From assembly GCA_000708835.1 (NCBI GenBank), contig DF236996.1:154397-218396 (forward strand): 64,000 nucleotides of DNA. Direction: 5' to 3'. Position numbers and translations under genes: made by a program. This document shows positions 56,308 to 64,000 of this stretch, piece after piece (within the stretch, counting starts at the first letter, position 1; each line of letters starts with the position of its first letter). The stretch is from Klebsormidium nitens. Taxonomy: Eukaryota; Streptophyta; Klebsormidiophyceae; Klebsormidiales; Klebsormidiaceae. The notes beneath the pieces are model-generated. The model was not told where the DNA came from. It did not search any database and was given only the letters and a program-made list of their open reading frames with translations.

Positions 56308-59300
56308 TCAAATCTGGGCATCGGAAGCGGACCCGCCAAACCTCGCCCTCCCGTACTCCCTAGGCGGCTCCTTCACCGGATGCTCGCTATAGTGGAGCCC
56401 GATCGACGCGAGCAAGGGGGGCGCGCGCGAGCTGTAAACGCGCACGCGCACTTTGTCGGTGACCACGGCCTCGGTGGTGTGAAGCCGCTTGTGCCCAATA
56501 GTCGTCCCTCCGACGAGCGTGGTCCAGGTGCGCGTGTGGAAGTCGAACACTTGGACGCAGTGCTTCGAGATCCGCTGGCCCAGCTGGATCGGCTCCTGGA
56601 AGCGGACGAAACTCATGGTACGCAAAGGAGATGATGAATGAAGGGAAAATTTGAAGGAGACATCACGCGTTTGGTAATCAAAATGTTTTGCGAGAGGGGC
56701 TGTTGTTCCTTGCTTGGGTTGACCACTGAAAGCGACTTGCTAAGTGTCTGACTGTCTCAGGGCTTGGATATGGATCTTGAGTCGAACAGAAGACCAGGAA
56801 ATTACCAGTGACTCGACGGGTGTGCTGAACCTTGAACGCTTTCGTACGCATTCCAGCGCCCGAAGTATGCCACCTCTCGGCTCAAATTATAAACCGTGTG
56901 CTTCTTAACGGCTCTTGTCCAATCCAGTCCCAACGCTTTCCGTTGAGATGCCGCAAGAGAAGGAAGGCAGCGGAGAAGAGGCTGATCGAGCAAGCAGGAG
57001 GGAAGGAGCCGAACTTTCAAAAAATGGATCTCAGGTGGAAATCAATGGCCGAAAGGTACACATTCCACACCAAGCACTTTCACTTACTCGTATATTAAGC
57101 TTCATATTTTGCTCTTTGATAATCATCATCATCGACCCTGAAAACCCTGTACCTGTAGCCTGACGACGTTGAACGTCTTGTTTGCCGTCATATGCAGCTC
57201 GATTGTTGCCTCCCGCACGTCATCTTCGGTCGCCCAGTACGTCCGGATGTCGTCCGTTAGCACCTGGGGGGGTCCAAATGGCCCGGAATCCGACCCCCCC
57301 CTGACGTTGCTGGCAGTCACGTTGCTGTCGGACGTTGCGTCAGTGGAGAAGATGTCGTCCAGCGCTTTGCGGAAGCCCCGGAGGGCGCTGACGTCAGCAT
57401 CGTCGAAGACGCCCGCTCTGGAGGAAAGGGGAGGATAAACAGCTCAGTGAATGTTTATTTTATCTTGTCTCGAGACGTTCTTGGGGGCGCCGATATTGAG
57501 ACTCCTGCATCTTGCCCCTCATGCAAACGAATCGTGCTCGTGCCTCTCCTCATTTCCCACTTCTTATCTTACCAAATTGTTTCCAAGGTGGAAGGTCGCT
57601 ATGGCGAGATACTCTCGTGACTTATCGAGAATGTCTGTAGCGCGTTCGATATTCTAGAGGGGTCCTCAATGCAGCTGCAACAAAGAGTCTTCGCAATATT
57701 TTGGAGGCATATCTAAGAGGTTCTCAGCGGAAAGACTGTGCTTCCGAGAAGACAATCATTTCAATCAGCAATATCGCCTCGAAGTTTCGTAGCAGCACCT
57801 TGTCCATGAGGTGAATGACGTGATATAAGAGCCTGCGGATCTCTTGCTTTTACGAAAATGACAACGGAATAGAGGTAAGGAACAAGCATGGAAGAAGAAA
57901 GAGAGAGAGGAGAGGATACCATCACACGTCTGTAACGCAGCAAGGAAAGGGGCGATGACTCTGAACCAGATCCGGCGTGAGAAGCGAACAAAGAGAAGAC
58001 TTCGGAAGCTCCCATTGGTAATTCAAATCAAATGCGTCGCATAGGCTGATGTGCCAGAGTTGCCTGGATGAATGGAATTGTCTGGCAATTTCTAACGTTG
58101 CGCAAGCGATCGGATCAGACTTCAAGCGCGTTGTTCACAAGCTTTGATGTGCGTGTTGTACCCACCAAAGGCTCCATCATTCTCCAAAGCAAATCCTCGC
58201 TCTACTGCAGTACCTGTTGGGAGGCACGTTCAGAATGAGATGCCCGTTCCGCCCAACAGAGGTGAAGTAGGTGCCGACGAGCACATCCACCGACTTGGGG
58301 GTTTCTTCCTGGTGGTAGAACCAACCGGGCCGAATCGAAGTGTCGCACTCGGGCGGAATGTAGTCGGGGCCCCCCTCCTCCCCCTCGGAGGCGTAGCTCG
58401 GGGTCGGGGGGTTAGCACCGATGTGGACCTGAGCGAGTTGGGGGGGGAGAAACTTGGGGACAGGGGGGGGGTGAAAGAAGGAAACATCAGGTGTTTGCGG
58501 GATTCGAAGCTTCGGAAGCGGCTGGGTGGGGGGACAACGAAAAATTGTCCAGGTCCCGAATCCGCAAGAAAAAGATTAGGGGGAAGGGGGGATGGGGAAT
58601 GTGGAATTCGGCTGGCCCAGAACGCTGTAAAACGTCACCTGCTCGAAAAAGAAAAGTCATCAGGAGGTTTCGAACCGAGGGTCTGTGGCGTTGCCACGTG
58701 TCACGCACCTATTGGGCGGCACGTTCAGGAGCATGTGACAGTTCCTGCCCACGGTTGAGAAGTAAATGCCGAGCAGGGTTTCGAGCGGTTTGGGCGCTTG
58801 ACCCGGGTGCCAAAACCAGGCGGGCCGGATCGACGTCTCGCACTCTGCGGGGGCGTAGTCCGGCTCCCCCTCCTGCCCGGTTGACAAATAACCGGCCACT
58901 GCAGAGCCGCCCCCAAGCTTGACCTGCGAGAAAAACGTGGCGCAAAGAATCTCTTTGAAAGCTTTTGTTAGAATTCTCGAGTTTTGTGCTTCAAGACAAA
59001 AACGATAGTCCGGGGGTTTTTCCTTGCCCCGTGACACATAATTGGCCACTGCAGAGCCGCCCCCGAGCTTGACTTGCGAGGGAAACACGGTGCAAAGAGA
59101 CCTGTTATGGGAGTTCAGGTTTGATGCTGTGTTTCGCAACAAACGGAAGTATTTGGAAGGTGGATGTCCTTGCAACTGTCTGAAAATGGGGGCGTAAATG
59201 TCCTGATTGTAGAGTCTGTGATCAGAGTCGTTGGTTCCCGCTGCATCCATACAAGGCAATATGAAACTATTGTGGGTATATTTCAGTTCGAGAATCAAGC

Positions 59301-62300
59301 TTTGAGCGGCTTTGAACACTATCAAAGCCAATCGCCGGAAATCTTTCGAACTGGGCATCGGAAACATCCTCAGCCAAGGACGATGTCACCTTTTACGATC
59401 CGCTGAAGCTCAGCGTCCAGCCGCTCGAACCCAAATACCAAAATAAATGTCGTTGCCAAACACGACCCCTCTTCTTGTCCTAGCAATAGACGACATTGGA
59501 GCTGAAAGAGACGACACCAAAAACACCACCGATGTATTGTAAGCGCTTGGACGGGATCTACAAAGCAGGAAGGCTTGGGAAAGCAGATCGATTTTGATGA
59601 AAATCTTTGCTTGCAGCTGCCGTGGGAGCAATCCGACTCAAGAAGAGTTGTGAAGGTGGGCGGGAGTAAAGAATCGCAAAAGAAGTCAAACCATGTCAAA
59701 ATTGGATTTGGCACCTGATTAAATGACTCAAGCGCTGTTCTATCCTAACTGCGGCCCTCAACGGGTCTTGCTGTTCCCACTTTCATCGCTACGCTGCTTC
59801 ACAAAGCTGGCCTCATTTTGCTTTAAGCAGACACACCTACTCATACGCGCTCTCTTTGAACGGACAGCCGAAGCTTGACAGGACGGCAGGAGTATCTGTC
59901 TTCAAAAAGAAGAGCTGCAAAATAGATCGTCAAAGCTATCAACAAAGGCGAGCCCAAAGCTACTTGTTCCCCTTCACCGAAACCAGCTGGACCGTTCTGC
60001 ATCCAAATGGCGCCATCGCAAGGCGCCATCACAATTCAGTACAGATGACAGAAAAACGGAATAATCTGCCAGGTGGCGGCTCACCTTCTTCCGGTCGATC
60101 GTGGCCCAGTTGGTCTCCCCAGCCCACCCGCCCTCGTTGCCCACCCACCGGACGTCCGGCCCGTTGTCCGAGAAAATCGCCGAGCCGGGCTGCAAAGAAA
60201 ACCCAGATGGGTGATACTCATCACTCTAGTTCGTTCAGTAGCCACCACATATTTTGCGCCGACATCAACACCTTTGCAAACTGGAGTAGGAATGTCTCGA
60301 GGTTCGCCCAATATATTTTCACATTGATGCAAGTGATAACGTGCCGATTTAGTGGGCAAACTGTCGAGCGTGCCACAGACTGGGCCTAGGATTATGTTCT
60401 AGGCGTCACTCTGTCATGACGAAGACACTCTGTCATGGCGAAGAGGTGTCATCTGATCGTTGCACCTAACCCGTGTAAAGCAACGAAAAGATCCGGCTCG
60501 AGTTCGAAGCGAGAAGATGGTTCAGAAACAGGAAAATCTTGATGGATCGGGTTTGCTGTTATTGAGACAGGTGGGACACGTGCCTGCAGCTGGTGGTTCA
60601 GCGTCATGATCTGGTCCCAGTGGTACTGCATCGCCTTGCCCCACGAGCCCTTGGCGCCGTCGTAGAAGTTGTACACAACCGGCCCGTAACTGTGTGCAGC
60701 AAAGCACACCCGAGCGTTACGTTGCTGATATCCGCTGTGCTAACTCTCGAATGAAGATTTCAAACCATGCAGTCAACAAAGGTATCGGACTCCAGTTCCA
60801 GCTCCGGACTTCGTTGAAGTACATCCGCATGACAAAAAGTGGAAACGTGCAGAAAGTTTCAGCTCCAGACTGCTTCTTAGGTTTCGACAATCCTTGTTGC
60901 GACGTTTGTACCATTAATAAATGACCCGAACGTTCAGAAACTTCGCAGCACTCCGTAACGTAAATCTGTCAAAACGTACCTTGCAGCCGGACGATGTATG
61001 GAAACACAAAAGCAAAAGAGACAACAATCAAGAACAAAAAAGATTCAAGAGCAAATGTACGTAATGACGTTGCACTCACTTTGACATCAGTTCTGTTAGC
61101 TGCCCCATGTAGTACTCGTTGTACAGTCGAGTGTCCCCATAGACGGAGCAGTTTTGATCCCATGGCGACAGGTAAATCCTGTAGAAACTAAGGTTCGTTA
61201 TGGCCCAGCTACCATTGGAGGTTTTAAACTCAATCCAAGTAGAGCGGTTGGAAAGTATAGATGCTTTGCAGAAAAGTTCGGCGTTTCGAATTTGCAGCCG
61301 CCATTTTGAGCGCCCTAAAAGCTACGCCTTCATTGCCGAACCTGAGTCCTGACCGACTTCGGAAGTCAACTTCCGCAGCCAGCACCTAACAGAACATTCT
61401 TAAGTATTAGTGTTCTCAAAAATCGACATCCTTGGTAGGTACTATGCAATACGCTCTGGAGAAAACGAATCGGGGATGCCAATTGTGGACTCAACCGTCT
61501 CGCCTTCTTGGCTGTTGAGCGGTCTGCTGAACTAACATGAGAGCAGGGAACTGATTGAGAAGGTGCCAAACAAACGAGAGCGCACTTGAGGACTTCATGC
61601 ATTAGCAATGAAGAAGCTTCGCGGCCAAGATTGAGGGGTGATCGTCATCTCGGACACGAAGACCACGAATGCAGAGACGCGCAAGAACACTGTTGCTGAA
61701 CGATTACACGAAACAAAGAACCTTTGACACTGCAGGCGCTCGCATGAAGAAGTGACGTAAGGCAATAAGTTGCCGGTGTAAATCAACGTATCTCGAAAAA
61801 CCAGAGCTTGAAACTTGCCCGAATCCAACCCCGACACTTCTGGTGGCATCGGCCACCTCACGGACGACGTCGCCCTTGCCATCTTTCCAGGGGCTGTTCT
61901 TCACAGAATGCTCCGTGTACTTGCTGGGCCAGGCGCAGAAGCCGTCATGATGCTGAAAGGACGAAGGAGAGGGCCAATTCACGACTTTGGCAATCAGTGG
62001 ATTCGAACCAACAATCCGAATGAAAGCCAGACGAATCAAGCATTGACAGATTGGATTGAACGAACAAAAGTATGACCATATCAACCGGGGTGTCCTATCA
62101 TGGTCGATCTAACATTGGATACTTTCAACTGACGAGTATCAGAGATGGAACAGTACTCTAAGCCTAATTGTGCCTTTCTGCTTGCTCAGAAAACGGTTGT
62201 CTTGTGGGTTGAACTATAGATGCCTTGAACTCCCTCTCTGCGGCTAGGAACTGGTTGCTTAAATGAGCTTGAGCAGATGATTCGTGGGGCTGAAGGTTTG

Positions 62301-63653
62301 GAGCATGACTATTAAGACTTTCTACATTCTATTGATGAGAAGAAGAAGCTCATTTACATGTCCATTTGTGAATCATTTATAGAAAAAGAAGCAGATGATT
62401 CTAGCTCTGCTTACTTTGGCAACAATCACCAGGAACTTGAACCCCGTCTCCTTGGCCACACTAGCCCATTGAGTGGCATTGAGCCCCTCAGGGTTGAACA
62501 GCTCGGGGCTCTCATGGCCGTCTCCCCACTGACAGAAGCAACAGGGTATGAGAAAGAGTGAATTTCTTGGTTTTCTTCTGACAATTGCATGTTTTGATGG
62601 CAAGTGCGTTACATGGCTGGATGCCCTGGGGTCACTTTCGAATTTCACTGGCAATATCTTCTGGTAGACAGCGCTGACAAACAAGCACTTGATGAGGAAC
62701 CTATTCCAGCCAGAGTTTGCATGGCTTCTTCCTCGTAAGGTTACAATTGGTAAGGTCTTACCTCCTTGTCAGTATACGTGTTCATCCCGTAGTGCAGGAA
62801 CATGGAAAGCTCTCCTTGCTGCCAAGCCAGCTGAAGTGGACACAAATGCCATTCAGCTAAGCTGGCCACACTTGTTTCACAAGACATGTTTTCTCTCAAC
62901 CTTGCTTTTCTGAAGGAGTGACTAAGAGGCAGGATTGCAAACATTTCAAGATATGATAGAGAAGATTCTCACTTTGCTCTGCTGTTGGAGTCTGAAGCAC
63001 CCTCTTTTTTGAACAGAGTGCCTTAGTCTACTTTCAATCCAGCACAGTGCATATCAATTCTTGGAAAGAAGAAGGTGGCTCTCTAAGGTGCAAACGTCAT
63101 TCTTGCAACTTTTTGCAACTATGTTGGCCAAGACATGTTCTACTTGGTGCCTTGATTGATACTGTCTTTTGCCCAGTGTTCTTCTTGAAGGAAAAAGCAA
63201 GGTCAATACATTGTCAACCGTCATACACGTTTGGCTAGGTTGCGAAAGACTCACCTGCCGTGCATTTGGAATAGGCATCAATGGTGCAGGCGGGAAGGGG
63301 GCCACATCATTCTCTGGTCCTGCCAACCAAGCTCCAAAGCTTTCCGTAATCCTTTGCACCACCTCTGTTAATTGGTGCAGAAGTGGCCATGATTGGAAAC
63401 CAGCTATTTCACTAACTCTTGCTGCCTTTTCTTCCTCTGCTTTCCTGAAGCTAGCCTCCCAAGAAGTGACCACAGCAGGCTGCTTTGATTGAGGGAAGGG
63501 GTTCCTCAGCTTCAATGTGGAACTCAGTGCATCACCAAGGACACTTCTGGCTTCCACAGATGATACATTGAGGAGGAAGGCTGTGACTATGCAGATTGTG
63601 AAAAGTAAGGAGCTGGTCGAAAGACCCAGATACTTGTGCATCTTGCCCGACAT
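56308..63653 (-). CDS. FUC1: Secreted alpha-L-fucosidase (GH29), 10 exons plus one alternative exon
   Basis: Exons on the minus strand: 63653-63255, 62830-62762, 62528-62415, 61952-61819, 61178-61080, 60689-60584, 60189-60085, 58923-58709 (or 58428-58214), 57417-57153 and 56595-56308 (597 aa with either form). It would remove alpha-L-fucose from wall or glycoprotein glycans outside the cell. A signal peptide ([20 protein letters not shown]) is followed by ~100 residues of leader, then [71 protein letters not shown] (position of the catalytic Asp in the family), [41 protein letters not shown] and the C-terminal beta-sandwich with [12 protein letters not shown] and [10 protein letters not shown]. 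Introns 4 and 6 use GC donors. The 8th exon exists as two equal-length versions. Confidence 0.93.
58214..58428 (-). CDS. FUC1: Alternative (duplicated) exon 8 of the alpha-L-fucosidase
   Basis: This 215-nt segment has an acceptor CGCTCAG and donor GTACTG and encodes a full homologue of the exon at 58923-58709: [20 protein letters not shown] and [14 protein letters not shown] against [19 protein letters not shown] and [14 protein letters not shown]. Both are exactly 215 nt, enter at phase 0 and leave at phase 2. Using both would shift the frame, so they fit mutually exclusive splicing. This copy has Asp and Gly where most plant enzymes have them (ECDxSIRxGWF). Which exon is used is not decidable from sequence alone. 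Confidence 0.8.
59030..59108 (-). repeat. Upstream copy of the acceptor edge of fucosidase exon 8
   Basis: The acceptor region and first ~45 bp of the exon at 58923 (encoding [12 protein letters not shown]) recur with few changes ([12 protein letters not shown]) about 150 bp upstream in transcription order, together with ~25 bp of intron (CACCGTGTTTCCCTCGCAAG on the minus strand). The copy's own acceptor is altered from CAG to AAG. Confidence 0.92.
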
Positions 63654-64000
63654 GATATGTGCAAGAGGTGAACAGATTGACGCAAACGAACAAGAGAGAC
63701 GTGAAGCACGCTCTAATTTGTGCCCAACTTGCAGCTCGATTGACCACCCCGTAGCTTGACAGACCAAAACTCTCTGCAATGAGCAGCTAGCTGCACATTT
63801 TGCTGCACAATCTGAAGCGCATCCTCCAGCACGAATCCAGGACGAATGTTTCCACCAATTGCTGCACAAGCTTTCGCTGTCACAGAAGATTGAAAACTTC
63901 TTTTTGCAGGGACAAAATCCAGATTTTGCTCCCGAAGACCCGAGGTAATTTCGCCCTTTCTAGAGCGACCACATCATAGACAATAAGAGGGAGATTTCCC
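63654..64000. promoter_or_regulatory. 5' region of the alpha-L-fucosidase gene
   Basis: Upstream sequence of the fucosidase start. The reading frame stays open to 63869 with another ATG there, but the extra 72 residues are Cys-rich and would bury the signal peptide, so I kept the start at 63653. No promoter element is confidently placed. Confidence 0.35.

Noticed and set aside
63654-63869. 72-residue N-terminal extension of the fucosidase
   Set aside because: Cys-rich and would place the signal peptide internally; the ATG at 63653 is a better start.
1-64000. CRISPR arrays, bacterial operons, prophage or rRNA genes
   Set aside because: None seen; the repeats present are exon-edge copies, microsatellites and one inverted-repeat element in a spliced nuclear genome.

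Overview
The window is nuclear DNA of a eukaryote and is best read as a streptophyte (green-plant lineage) genome, most likely a streptophyte alga of the Klebsormidium kind. That placement is an inference from gene content: a plant-type monogalactosyldiacylglycerol synthase with a long plastid-type leader, a plant-type GH29 alpha-L-fucosidase and a GH16 wall enzyme. The genes are split into many short exons (25 to 680 bp) with GT-AG or occasionally GC-AG introns of roughly 50 bp to 2.6 kb. I rebuilt exon chains by hand from splice signals, reading phase and family resemblance. Seven chains close in frame from start to stop.

Layout. 1-2280: nothing I can support. 2281-4677 (-): 5' part of a six-hairpin-glycosidase-like gene. 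5-7 kb: weak gene-like fragments. 9198-14870 (-): RPF2, a ribosome assembly factor. 16027-22560 (+): an enoyl-thioester-reductase-like MDR enzyme. 24030-28216 (-): a secreted, membrane-anchored GH16 enzyme. 29.3 kb: a small terminal-inverted-repeat element. 29864-30331 (-): hypothetical. 31695-38602 (+): a TBC/RabGAP protein. 38.6-43.1 kb: mostly empty, with one hypothetical reading frame. 43108-51765 (-): MGDG synthase. 52580-55166 (+): a membrane-anchored FkbM/METTL24-like methyltransferase. 56308-63653 (-): alpha-L-fucosidase. The genes do not form a pathway. GH16 and GH29 would both act on wall or extracellular glycans, and MGD builds the main plastid galactolipid. RPF2/MDR, the hypothetical/TBC pair and MGD/methyltransferase are divergent pairs sharing upstream regions.

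The most striking feature is not a gene. Many introns carry decayed tandem copies of the splice junction of the neighbouring exon. Copies of an exon's acceptor edge lie upstream of it, and copies of a donor edge lie downstream. I see this at seventeen junctions in five genes (fifteen clear, two weak), and not obviously in RPF2 or GH16. In the fucosidase the same process appears to have produced a full duplicated exon: two 215-nt copies with identical phases that cannot be spliced together in frame, so they look mutually exclusive. The 8-mer TGACGTCA is also far commoner than chance and sits 12-18 nt upstream of several 3' splice sites.
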